Shown here piece after piece: positions 1 through 6,696 of a stretch of 14,913 bases of DNA. Both the position numbers and the translations under genes were made by a program. Location: assembly GCA_012513395.1 (NCBI GenBank), contig JAAZCH010000156.1:1-14913 (forward strand). The letters are read 5' to 3'. Source of the DNA: Tissierellia bacterium (GTDB lineage Bacteria > Bacillota_A > Clostridia > Tissierellales > Peptoniphilaceae). Position 1 is the first letter of the stretch, and every line of letters starts with the position of its first letter. Below the pieces are notes generated by a model. It saw nothing but the letters and a program-made list of their open reading frames with translations, was not told the origin of the DNA and did no database searches.

Positions 1-857
1 AAGGAGAAGTTGCGACTTATATTCCTGAACTTGCAAATGTGGATGAAGATAACTTCGGACTAGCTGTCGTTACAGTTGATGGTAAAGTGATTTTATCAGG
101 AGATACGGATCTTAGATTTTCTATCCAATCCATATCAAAAGTAATTTCACTTATAATGGCCCTGGAAGACAATGGCGAGGAATTTGTATTTGAAAGAGTG
201 GGGTGCGAGTGCAGCCCATATGCTTTTAATCACGTAAATACCATTACTACAAAGGCGATGAATCCCTTTGTAAACGCTGGAGCAATTTCCACAACGTCAC
301 TTATAAAAGGAAATGACTCTGAAGAAAAATTCCAACGATTTATGGAGAAGATAAAAGTTTTAAGTAGTGATGACGATGTAACGTTTATGGGAAAAGTTTA
401 TAACTCTGAAATGGAAACTACTGACACAAATCGAGCACTTTTCTATTTACTTCGCAGCAAAGGAATTTTCGATGTAGAAGTAGAAGATGGACTTAATAGA
501 TATATCGCAGGATGTTCTATAGGAGTAAATGCAAAAGATTTAGCTCATATTGCGGCAGTTTTAGCAAATGGTGGAAAGTGTATTGAAACAGGCAAAGAGT
601 TAATCGACGGAAATATCGTTCGCAAAACTCTCGCTTTGATGTCCACTGCTGGAATGTACGAAGAAAGCGGCAAATACCAAATGACCGTAGGATTCCCACT
701 TAAAAGTGGAGTAGGCGGCGGAATTATGGGAGTGGTGCCAGGGAAATTCGGAATATGTACTTACTCACCAAGACTTGACGAAACTGGAAACAGTTTAAGA
801 GGAAGAGTAGTATTAGAAGAACTTTCTAGAGAATTAGGTTTAAGTTTATTTGAATAA
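1..857 (+). CDS. glsA: Glutaminase (serine-dependent, beta-lactamase-fold), 5' end cut by window
   Basis: Hydrolyses L-glutamine to L-glutamate and ammonia in the cytoplasm. The frame is open from base 3 with no start, so the gene begins outside the window; about 284 residues are visible against ~305 in the family, so only ~20-25 are missing. The visible N-terminus (GEVATYIPELANVDEDNFG) is typical of bacterial glutaminases. Visible motifs include the catalytic S-x-x-K (S-I-S-K, serine codon at 129-131), NAGAI at the substrate pocket, the TDTNRAL stretch, the 'AGMY...SG' segment, and the near-C-terminal SGVGGGI...VVPGKFGI...SPRLDETGNS block that carries the Gly-rich substrate loop. A GTG at 39 could be mistaken for a start but lies inside the conserved N-terminal region. 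A strong terminator follows directly, so it is the last gene of its transcript. It feeds glutamate to the amino-acid metabolism seen elsewhere in the window. Confidence 0.95.
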   Translation, partial: GEVATYIPELANVDEDNFGLAVVTVDGKVILSGDTDLRFSIQSISKVISLIMALEDNGEEFVFERVGCECSPYAFNHVNTITTKAMNPFVNAGAISTTSLIKGNDSEEKFQRFMEKIKVLSSDDDVTFMGKVYNSEMETTDTNRALFYLLRSKGIFDVEVEDGLNRYIAGCSIGVNAKDLAHIAAVLANGGKCIETGKELIDGNIVRKTLALMSTAGMYEESGKYQMTVGFPLKSGVGGGIMGVVPGKFGICTYSPRLDETGNSLRGRVVLEELSRELGLSLFE

Positions 858-871
858 AATTATTTAAAAGA

Positions 872-899
872 GAAAGTGTTAATCGACACTTTCTTTTTT
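872..899 (+). terminator. Intrinsic terminator of glsA
   Basis: An 8-bp perfect stem, GAAAGTGT (872-879) with ACACTTTC (886-893), has a 6-base loop and is followed by six T residues (894-899). It lies 15 bases after the glutaminase stop codon. Confidence 0.9.
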
Positions 900-903
900 G
901 ATA

Positions 904-943
904 CTAAAATTTAAAAATTTTAGCTTCGCAACCAAAAGTTGCG
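904..943. repeat. Two tandem inverted repeats upstream of the membrane-anchored XRE gene
   Basis: Two adjacent dyads: CTAAAATTT/AAATTTTAG (904-912 and 915-923, 2-base centre) and CGCAAC/GTTGCG (927-932 and 938-943, 5-base loop). They sit between the glutaminase terminator and the next ribosome binding site, about 75 bases before the ATG at 1018. No T-run follows either, so they do not look like terminators. They may be operators for the downstream regulator, RNA structure in its leader, or a dispersed repeat; the sequence alone does not decide. Confidence 0.5.
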
Positions 944-998
944 TAATAGTTGGTAGATGTAACAGATGTTTTTAGATATTATATAAGTATCAAAAGCA

Positions 999-1005
999 AA
1001 GGAGG
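999..1005 (+). promoter_or_regulatory. Ribosome binding site of the membrane-anchored XRE gene
   Basis: AAGGAGG lies 12 bases before the ATG at 1018, slightly far but the only good candidate. It supports this ATG as the start and therefore the hydrophobic N-terminus as part of the protein. Confidence 0.7.
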
Positions 1006-1017
1006 AGTTTAAAAGTT

Positions 1018-1383
1018 ATGAAAATTAGTGTACCCTTTATCATAATAAGTCTTTTAGTATTTATTATTATAGGAGCTGCCGTAGTTTTTTTATTTGTGAC
1101 TTTAATACGTGCGCTACTAAAATATATTAACTCAAGTGATGTCCGCAAAGAAAAAAAGTTGGTTAGAAATAGCCTAGGGGAGGTTTTGAAAACTCACAGA
1201 ACAAAATTGAAGATGACTCAAGAATTTGTCGCCGAATCATTGGTAGTTAGTATACAGTCCGTATCTAAATGGGAAAATGGAACAGCAGATCCATCCACAT
1301 CAAATCTTATTTCATTAGCGAAACTATATGAAATAAACCAAGAGGAATTAATTAAATCTGTAACCAAAGAAGATGACAAGTAA
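1018..1383 (+). CDS. Small membrane-anchored XRE-family helix-turn-helix protein
   Basis: A 121-residue predicted transcription regulator. Residues ~5-32 form one long hydrophobic segment (VPFIIISLLVFIIIGAAVVF and onward), a clear transmembrane helix with no signal-peptidase site. Residues ~33-50 are a basic linker (RKEKKLVR). Residues ~51-110 are a Cro/C1-type HTH: LGEVLKTHRTKLKMTQEFVAESL, then the recognition helix region SIQSVSKWENGTADPS and LISLAKLYEINQEEL. In many Firmicutes regulators of this sort the HTH comes first and membrane helices follow; here the anchor is N-terminal. The gene is monocistronic between two terminators. Its target and ligand cannot be read from the sequence. It may be a membrane-tethered regulator or a small peptide-type module. 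Confidence 0.85.
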   Translation: MKISVPFIIISLLVFIIIGAAVVFLFVTLIRALLKYINSSDVRKEKKLVRNSLGEVLKTHRTKLKMTQEFVAESLVVSIQSVSKWENGTADPSTSNLISLAKLYEINQEELIKSVTKEDDK

Positions 1384-1400
1384 GATTATTTGAAAAGAAA

Positions 1401-1431
1401 AAAGAAAGTTCAATTACTGAGCTTTCTTTTT
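1401..1431 (+). terminator. Bidirectional terminator between convergent genes
   Basis: An 11-bp stem with one G:T pair, AAAGAAAGTTC (1401-1411) with GAGCTTTCTTT (1419-1429), has a 7-base loop. T-runs exist on both strands: TTTTT at 1427-1431, and A-rich 1396-1403 read as T on the minus strand. It lies between the XRE gene (stop 1383) and the convergent nadX-like gene (stop 1449), and so probably serves both. Confidence 0.8.
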
Positions 1432-1448
1432 CATATCCATTTTTGAAA

Positions 1449-2252
1449 TTAAAAAAACATAACTACGTCATTTATATTTTTCAAAAGAGCTACTACACTC
1501 CATGCTGTAATGACGCTGGATTTTGGATTGTTTAAATCTTTTTTAGCGGTGATTTCAATTGTAGCTTTTGCTACTTTACTTTCTAGGAAAATTTTGTGAG
1601 TGTTGTCTTTGAAATTTGAATCGCTTATGAGTTCCACTTGAGTATCTTCGACACCTGAAACTGCAATGGAAGTAGCTACGGCTACATTTACATTTTTAGG
1701 AAATCCTTTGATAGCTTCTTTTGCATTGCCTTGAAAAACAATTTCAGATTCTATTTTTGATAGAGTTTTATTTTCTAAATAAGGTGCACCTTCCCAACTC
1801 TCAGGGGATTTGGTAGTTTGGATTTTTGCGACTGCATTTGAATCTAGGGAGAATGTACGCATCAAATCAAATCCGCCTATAGCACCTGATGCGATGTGAA
1901 TTTTGGAGCCAGATTTTTTTGCGGCAGTTTGAATTTTTTCATAGAAATTATTATCTTCCAATGCTCCTACAGAAATTATAATTAAATTAATTCCCTTATT
2001 TAATATTCCTATGGCATATTCTTTTATAGCAGATGCGCTGGCGAATTCTGCTACATAGTCTGGATTATGTAAAAGTAATTCCTCCAAAGTTTTGTAAGTT
2101 TTATAATCATTTTTTTCAGCTTCTCGTCTTTTTTCCTCATTTTTTATTAAGATTCCATTTATTTCATAATCATCAGCCAAATGTTCTTTAAATAAACTCA
2201 AGAATACTTTACTTAAAGCTCCATAGCCAATCACAGCAATTTTCTTTTTCAT
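1449..2252 (-). CDS. nadX: L-aspartate dehydrogenase family protein (DUF108/NadX)
   Basis: A 267-residue NAD(P)-dependent dehydrogenase. The family converts L-aspartate to iminoaspartate, which NadA can use for quinolinate/NAD synthesis, or works in aspartate catabolism. Residues 5-14 (IAVIGYGALS) are the Rossmann dinucleotide loop. ASGAIGGFDLMRT (121-133) is the family hallmark. FPKNVNVAVA (184-193), a conserved His in NTHKI (H219) and NPKSS...TAWSVVALL (242-257) complete the family pattern. The start is the ATG at 2252-2250, because GGAGG lies 7 bases upstream; an in-frame TTG at 2264 overlaps that ribosome binding site. No nadA, nadB or nadC is adjacent, so whether it works in NAD synthesis or aspartate breakdown is open. 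It is transcribed alone, divergent from typA. Confidence 0.85.
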   Translation of the reverse strand: MKKKIAVIGYGALSKVFLSLFKEHLADDYEINGILIKNEEKRREAEKNDYKTYKTLEELLLHNPDYVAEFASASAIKEYAIGILNKGINLIIISVGALEDNNFYEKIQTAAKKSGSKIHIASGAIGGFDLMRTFSLDSNAVAKIQTTKSPESWEGAPYLENKTLSKIESEIVFQGNAKEAIKGFPKNVNVAVATSIAVSGVEDTQVELISDSNFKDNTHKIFLESKVAKATIEITAKKDLNNPKSSVITAWSVVALLKNINDVVMFF

Positions 2253-2281
2253 AAATACCTCCAAATGTTTTATATAAGTAT

Positions 2282-2310
2282 ATGATATTTGAGTTATTAT
2301 GTATTAGCAA
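2282..2310 (-). promoter_or_regulatory. Putative sigma-A promoter for nadX-like gene
   Basis: On the minus strand, TTGCTA (complement of 2305-2310), 17 bases, then TATCAT (complement of 2282-2287). It is about 30 bases upstream of the ATG. The same -10 form (TATCAT) occurs in the promoter of the XRE-cupin gene further right. Confidence 0.5.
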
Positions 2311-2320
2311 GATAAATTGT

Positions 2321-2341
2321 TATACAATTTCATTTTGTATA
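2321..2341. promoter_or_regulatory. Inverted repeat in the nadX/typA divergent region
   Basis: TATACAA (2321-2327), a 7-base spacer, and TTGTATA (2335-2341) form a perfect 7-bp dyad, overlapped by a second dyad AAATTG/CAATTT (2314-2319, 2325-2330). It sits just upstream of the nadX -35 box and ~75 bases before the typA -10. It looks like a dimeric repressor or activator operator; the regulator is unknown. Confidence 0.4.
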
Positions 2342-2392
2342 GAAAAAGCAAAACTCCTAATAATTACTTATTGTTTACTAAACTTAGTTGTA

Positions 2393-2420
2393 TTCAAAGT
2401 TCCCATCTATATGTTATAAT
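2393..2420 (+). promoter_or_regulatory. Putative sigma-A promoter of the typA-cls operon
   Basis: A perfect -10 TATAAT (2415-2420), preceded by a weak -35 candidate TTCAAA (2393-2398) at 16-base spacing. Transcription would begin around 2427, only a few bases before the first plausible typA start codon. Confidence 0.55.
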
Positions 2421-2432
2421 ATCTATCGGGAG

Positions 2433-4259
2433 ATGATTAACATTATAAGAGACGATATAAGAAATATAGCAATAATTGCCCATGTAGACCATGGCAAAAC
2501 AACATTGGTAGATTCCCTGCTCAGACAATCAGGGATTTTTCATAAAAATCAAGCAGTGCAAGATAGAGTTATGGATTCAGATGATATTGAAAAGGAGAGA
2601 GGTATTACTATACTTTCCAAGAATACAGCTGTAGACCATAAAGGAATTAAAATTAATATTATAGATACGCCAGGACATGCTGACTTCGGAGGAGAAGTAG
2701 AGCGTGTTCTTAAGATGGTAAATGGAGTGGTACTTTTAGTAGATGCATTTGAAGGACCTATGCCTCAAACGAAATTCGTTTTGAAAAAGGCTTTTGAATT
2801 GGATTTGCCAGTTGTAGTAACAGTTAATAAAATCGATAGACCAGACGCTAGACCAGATGCGGTTATAGATGAAGTATTGGATTTATTTATAGAGTTAGGA
2901 GCAGACGACTCGGCTTTAGAATCACCGATTGTTTATGCTTCGGCAAAATCAGGATATGCAAGTCTAGATCCTGAAGTTAGATCTGGAGATATGGAAGCTC
3001 TTTTTGAAACCATAATCGAAAATATTCCTGGACCATCTGGAGAAAAGGATGAGCCACTTCAAGTATTGATTTCCACAATAGACTACAACGACTACGTGGG
3101 AAAAATTGGAGTAGGTAAAATCGAGCGAGGCACTATAAAAGTAGGCAGCGATTTATTAAAAGTCAATGCCCAAGAACCTGACCAAAAGAAAAAAATAAGA
3201 GTAGTTCAGCTGTTTGAATTTGAAGGTCTAGATAGAATAGAAGTTAGAGAATCTTCAGCTGGTTCAATAGTCGCTATAGCAGGAATTGAAGATATTAATA
3301 TTGGAGATACATTAGTAGATCCTAATAATCCAGAAGCACTGGATTTTGTAAAAATATCTGAACCTACAATTGCTATGAATTTCAGTGTAAACAATTCGCC
3401 TTTTGCAGGGCAAGATGGCAAGTTTTTAACTTCTAGAGAAATAAAAGCTAGGTTACAAAGGGAGTTACAATCTGACGTGGGACTTCGTGTAGAAGATACA
3501 GAATACGGAGACACCTTTAAAGTATCAGGTAGAGGAGAACTTCATTTAAGTATTTTGATTGAAAATATGAGAAGAGAAGGCTATGAATTCCAAGTTTCTA
3601 AACCAGAAGTACTTTTTAAAGAAGAAGATGGAAAAAAATTAGAACCCATGGAGATTGCTACCATAGACGTAAACTCTGAATACATCGGTAGCGTAATTGA
3701 AAAATTAGGCCAACGTAAAGGAGAAATGATTTCCCTTGAAGAAATCACAGCTGGTTCTTCCAGAGCAGAATTTTTAATTCCCGCTAGGGGCTTAATCGGA
3801 TACAGACAAGAATTTTTAACAGATACTAAAGGCACAGGAGTGCTGAACACGATATTTCACGGATATAGCTCCTTCAAAGGGGATATCCCAACTAGACAAT
3901 CAGCTTCGATTACTTCCTTCGACCAAGGTGAAGCTTCTGCTTATGGACTTCACAATGCTCAAAGTCGTGGAGAATTATTTATCTCTCCAGGCACAAAAGT
4001 ATATGAAGGCATGGTAGTAGGATCTAGTCCAAAAGGGATAGATATCGAAGTAAGTGTAACGAGAAAGAAAAAGCAATCCAACGTCAGAGCTTCTGGTTCA
4101 GATGATGCTTTGAGATTATCACCACCAAGGATAATGAGCTTGGAAAATGCTTTGGAATTTATAGAAGACGATGAATTAATTGAAATTACGCCAAATAGTA
4201 TGAGGATTAGAAAAAAAATATTAGATACAGGACTTAGAAAAAAATCTCACAAGAGGTGA
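2433..4259 (+). CDS. typA: Translational GTPase TypA/BipA
   Basis: A ribosome-associated GTPase of the EF-G-like family, important for 50S assembly and growth under stress or cold. From the ATG at 2433 the protein is 608 residues, the usual length. All G motifs are visible: G1 AHVDHGKT (16-23), G2 ERGITI, G3 DTPGHADFGGEVERV, G4 NKID, G5 ASAKSG. The C-terminal EF-G-like domains follow (GRGELHLSILIENMRREGYE; PARGLIGYRQEFLTDTKGTG; FDQGEASAYGLHNAQSRGELFI), all TypA-specific. A longer reading frame beginning at 2388 overlaps the TATAAT box and is unlikely to be translated. The start is awkward: GGGAG abuts the ATG at 2433, and the predicted transcript has almost no leader. A non-ATG start such as ATT at 2442 is a remote alternative. 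It leads an operon with cls 6 bases downstream. Confidence 0.95.
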   Translation: MINIIRDDIRNIAIIAHVDHGKTTLVDSLLRQSGIFHKNQAVQDRVMDSDDIEKERGITILSKNTAVDHKGIKINIIDTPGHADFGGEVERVLKMVNGVVLLVDAFEGPMPQTKFVLKKAFELDLPVVVTVNKIDRPDARPDAVIDEVLDLFIELGADDSALESPIVYASAKSGYASLDPEVRSGDMEALFETIIENIPGPSGEKDEPLQVLISTIDYNDYVGKIGVGKIERGTIKVGSDLLKVNAQEPDQKKKIRVVQLFEFEGLDRIEVRESSAGSIVAIAGIEDINIGDTLVDPNNPEALDFVKISEPTIAMNFSVNNSPFAGQDGKFLTSREIKARLQRELQSDVGLRVEDTEYGDTFKVSGRGELHLSILIENMRREGYEFQVSKPEVLFKEEDGKKLEPMEIATIDVNSEYIGSVIEKLGQRKGEMISLEEITAGSSRAEFLIPARGLIGYRQEFLTDTKGTGVLNTIFHGYSSFKGDIPTRQSASITSFDQGEASAYGLHNAQSRGELFISPGTKVYEGMVVGSSPKGIDIEVSVTRKKKQSNVRASGSDDALRLSPPRIMSLENALEFIEDDELIEITPNSMRIRKKILDTGLRKKSHKR

Positions 4260-4265
4260 TGTAGA

Positions 4266-5726
4266 ATGTCGCAGTTTTGGAATATGTACCTTCAGGCATC
4301 TGGGGCGCTATTCTGGATAGACTTAATTTTGGCCTTGTTTGTAATTTTTGCAGAAAGAAAAAAACCTACTTCAACTTTGTTGTGGGTTATGGTAATTTTG
4401 GCATTTCCCTTGTTTGGATTTCTATTTTATTTATTATTAGGTGTAGATTTATCCAAGTCGAAGATGTTTGAAGACAAGGATCAGGATTCAGCTTTGGTAA
4501 AAGCCCAATCCATCGAGAGGATAAGTCTCATAAACAAAGGACAATACAAGTACCACGACATAAAGGCATACGACTATGAAAGCTTAATAAAAATATTATC
4601 TAACAATAGTTTTTCAAAATATGTAGAGCACAATAAAGTGGACATATTCTATGATGGTCCAAGCTTAAAGGATGACATCATAGAGGAGTTGAAAAAAGCA
4701 AAAAATTCCATTTACATTCAATTTTATATAGTTAAGAGTGGAAGATTTTTTAATGAAATAAAAGAAGTATTGATTGAAAAAGCTCGTGAAGGCGTGGAAG
4801 TAAGACTTCTCATCGACGGCATGGGCGGAAGACAATTGAAAAAAAATGACCTTAAAGATTTAAAAGAAGCTGGAGTAGAATACGGTGTATTTTTCCCAAC
4901 CAAGCTAGGAATTTTCAATATTCGTATCAATTTTAGAAATCATAGAAAAATTATTGTAATAGACTCCAAAGTTGGATATTTAGGCGGCTTTAATATTGGA
5001 GATGAATATATAAATAAATCCACTAGATTCGGTTTTTGGAGAGATACACATATAAAAATCTCCGGAGAAGCAGTAAACGATTTAACTGATAGATTCTATT
5101 TGGATTATAAATTCGCCAGTGGAAATGGTATGGGAAGATATCAAACCTTCTGCGGAGATTTAGGAAAGGATCACGTCGTGGCTATGAATATAGTAACCAG
5201 TGGACCTGATCACGAATTGGAACAGATAAGAGACGGATATTCTAGGATGATAAGTATGGCTAAAAATAGAATTTATATCCAAACGCCGTATTTTATACCA
5301 GATGATGGTTTGTTTAAAGATTTGAGAATGGCCGCATATTCAGGTGTAGATGTTAGGATAATGGTTCCTAAAAAGCCAGACCACCCCTTTGTGAAAAGTG
5401 CATCTAGAAGTTATTTAGGTGAATTATTAAAATTTGGGGCAAAAGTGTATTACTACGAAGAACATGGATTTTTGCACTCTAAAGTTCTCCTAGTGGATAA
5501 TTTCATTTCTACTGTTGGAACTGCGAATTTCGACATCAGATCCTTTTCTTTAAATTTTGAAATCAATGCATTTATTTACGACTACGGGGTGAATCACAAT
5601 TTAGCCCAACAATTTGAAAAAGATATAGAAGAATGTGAAGATTATACAATAGAAATGTATTTTAAAAGGAGTATCGGAGAAAAGGGCATGGAGTCTATAT
5701 CAAGACTTCTATCCCCTGTACTATAA
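4266..5726 (+). CDS. cls: Cardiolipin synthase (PLD superfamily)
   Basis: A 486-residue membrane enzyme that condenses two phosphatidylglycerol molecules to cardiolipin plus glycerol. Two N-terminal transmembrane helices are seen, at ~13-30 and ~37-59 (STLLWVMVILAFPLFGFLFY), typical of bacterial Cls. Two phospholipase-D HKD motifs follow: H226-x-K228-x4-D233 (NHRKIIVID, then GYLGGFNIGDEY) and H404-x-K406-x4-D411 (LHSKVLLVD, then STVGTANFDIRSF). QTPYFIPDD (339-347) is also characteristic. The length matches the family and both catalytic sites are intact. Its ribosome binding site AGAGGTGA lies inside the last codons of typA, and the gap is only 6 bases, so the two are co-transcribed and perhaps translationally coupled. 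The aminotransferase gene follows after 10 bases. Confidence 0.95.
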   Translation: MSQFWNMYLQASGALFWIDLILALFVIFAERKKPTSTLLWVMVILAFPLFGFLFYLLLGVDLSKSKMFEDKDQDSALVKAQSIERISLINKGQYKYHDIKAYDYESLIKILSNNSFSKYVEHNKVDIFYDGPSLKDDIIEELKKAKNSIYIQFYIVKSGRFFNEIKEVLIEKAREGVEVRLLIDGMGGRQLKKNDLKDLKEAGVEYGVFFPTKLGIFNIRINFRNHRKIIVIDSKVGYLGGFNIGDEYINKSTRFGFWRDTHIKISGEAVNDLTDRFYLDYKFASGNGMGRYQTFCGDLGKDHVVAMNIVTSGPDHELEQIRDGYSRMISMAKNRIYIQTPYFIPDDGLFKDLRMAAYSGVDVRIMVPKKPDHPFVKSASRSYLGELLKFGAKVYYYEEHGFLHSKVLLVDNFISTVGTANFDIRSFSLNFEINAFIYDYGVNHNLAQQFEKDIEECEDYTIEMYFKRSIGEKGMESISRLLSPVL

Positions 5727-5736
5727 GGAGACTAAT

Positions 5737-6552
5737 ATGATAAATGAAGCTGTAGGAAAATATCTCATATTCAATGGAGAAATTGAAGAAGTAGGTTTAA
5801 ATGAATACTTTGAAGAGATAACGAATAATCCCTTATACGAAGTGATAACAGTTGTTCAAGGTATACCAGTATTTTTTGAAGAGCATATGGATAGATTAGT
5901 TCATACTGCTGAGCTTTTGGATTTAGAACTTAAAAGAAGTGTAGAGGAAATAAAACAAGATTTTTATCACGTAATTTCTGCCAATGAAATGAAAGAAGGT
6001 TATATAAAATTAGTAATTTCTGATGACATCCATTTAGTATATCAATATTGGGACCAAGGTCCAAGTCAACAGCTAATAGACGAAGGAATAGAAGTTTCCA
6101 TTTTTGATTACGAAAGAGCCAACCCCAATGCGAAGATTTTCTATACTAATTTCAAAGCAGAAGTTGCGAAATACTTAATCCAAACAAGAGCATATGAAGC
6201 TTTGTTAAGAAACGAAGAAGGCGAATTACTAGAAGGAAGTAAAACCAATTTATACTTCACCTCCAAAGACAAAGTCATAACAGCTCCAGATGATAGAGTG
6301 CTGAAGGGTATAACTAGAACTAGACTTGAAAAAATATTTGAAAAAAATAATATTGAAGTTGAAAAGAGAATTATTAGAGATATAGATTTGGTAGAGGTGG
6401 ACGGAGCATTTATCTCAGGAACCACTGTCGGAGTTTTGCCAATAAGATCTATAGAAAGCATAGTGTTAAATTCTCAAAATAGTGAATTGATAAAAAAAAT
6501 AATAAAAGGATATCAAGAACTTCAACAAGAATACATTGATGAGAGAAAATGA
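5737..6552 (+). CDS. Class IV PLP-dependent aminotransferase / aminodeoxychorismate lyase family
   Basis: A 271-residue fold-type IV PLP enzyme. The N-terminal FNGEI...L.EYFEEI...YEVITVVQGIPVFFEEHMDRL matches the family opening, including the E-H-x-x-R-L segment (R53). The PLP lysine is best placed at K133 (NAK), because it lies 33 residues before E166 in LEGSKTNLYF, the spacing known for D-amino-acid aminotransferase and aminodeoxychorismate lyase. GITRTRLEKIF and FISGTTVGVLPI supply the phosphate-binding and C-terminal motifs. The substrate cannot be set: branched-chain amino acids, D-amino acids or 4-amino-4-deoxychorismate are all possible. No pab genes are adjacent. The ribosome binding site AAGGAG overlaps the cls stop codon, so it is the third gene of the typA-cls operon and is closed by a terminator. 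Confidence 0.85.
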   Translation: MINEAVGKYLIFNGEIEEVGLNEYFEEITNNPLYEVITVVQGIPVFFEEHMDRLVHTAELLDLELKRSVEEIKQDFYHVISANEMKEGYIKLVISDDIHLVYQYWDQGPSQQLIDEGIEVSIFDYERANPNAKIFYTNFKAEVAKYLIQTRAYEALLRNEEGELLEGSKTNLYFTSKDKVITAPDDRVLKGITRTRLEKIFEKNNIEVEKRIIRDIDLVEVDGAFISGTTVGVLPIRSIESIVLNSQNSELIKKIIKGYQELQQEYIDERK

Positions 6553-6570
6553 CATATTTTTTAATATTGG

Positions 6571-6608
6571 CCTGCTGATTTAGAAATACTAAAATGAGCA
6601 GGTTTTTT
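6571..6608 (+). terminator. Intrinsic terminator of the typA-cls-aminotransferase operon
   Basis: CCTGCT (6571-6576) pairs with AGCAGG (6597-6602), with an inner stem TTTAG/CTAAA (6579-6583, 6589-6593) and T-run TTTTTT at 6603-6608. It starts 18 bases after the stop codon. Confidence 0.85.
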
Positions 6609-6696
6609 ATTTTTCATAAAATAATTTTTGTTTAGATAATAAATATATTTATGGGTAGAAAATAATTATAACAAAATTATCAAGAGGAGAATTATT

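Noticed and set aside
39..857. Glutaminase starting at GTG 39
   Set aside because: The frame is open upstream to the window edge and encodes conserved family sequence (GEVATYIPELAN), so this is an internal valine codon of a truncated gene.
2253..2264. TTG at 2264 as nadX-like start
   Set aside because: It overlaps the GGAGG ribosome binding site of the ATG at 2252-2250, which gives the normal N-terminus beginning at the Rossmann strand.
2388..2432. N-terminal extension of TypA
   Set aside because: The extension is encoded across the TATAAT promoter box and is not a TypA sequence; starting at 2433 gives the usual 608 residues.
3206..3850. Minus-strand open frames inside typA
   Set aside because: They are antisense to conserved TypA domains, Ser/Leu/Ile-rich as expected for mirror frames, and lack start signals.
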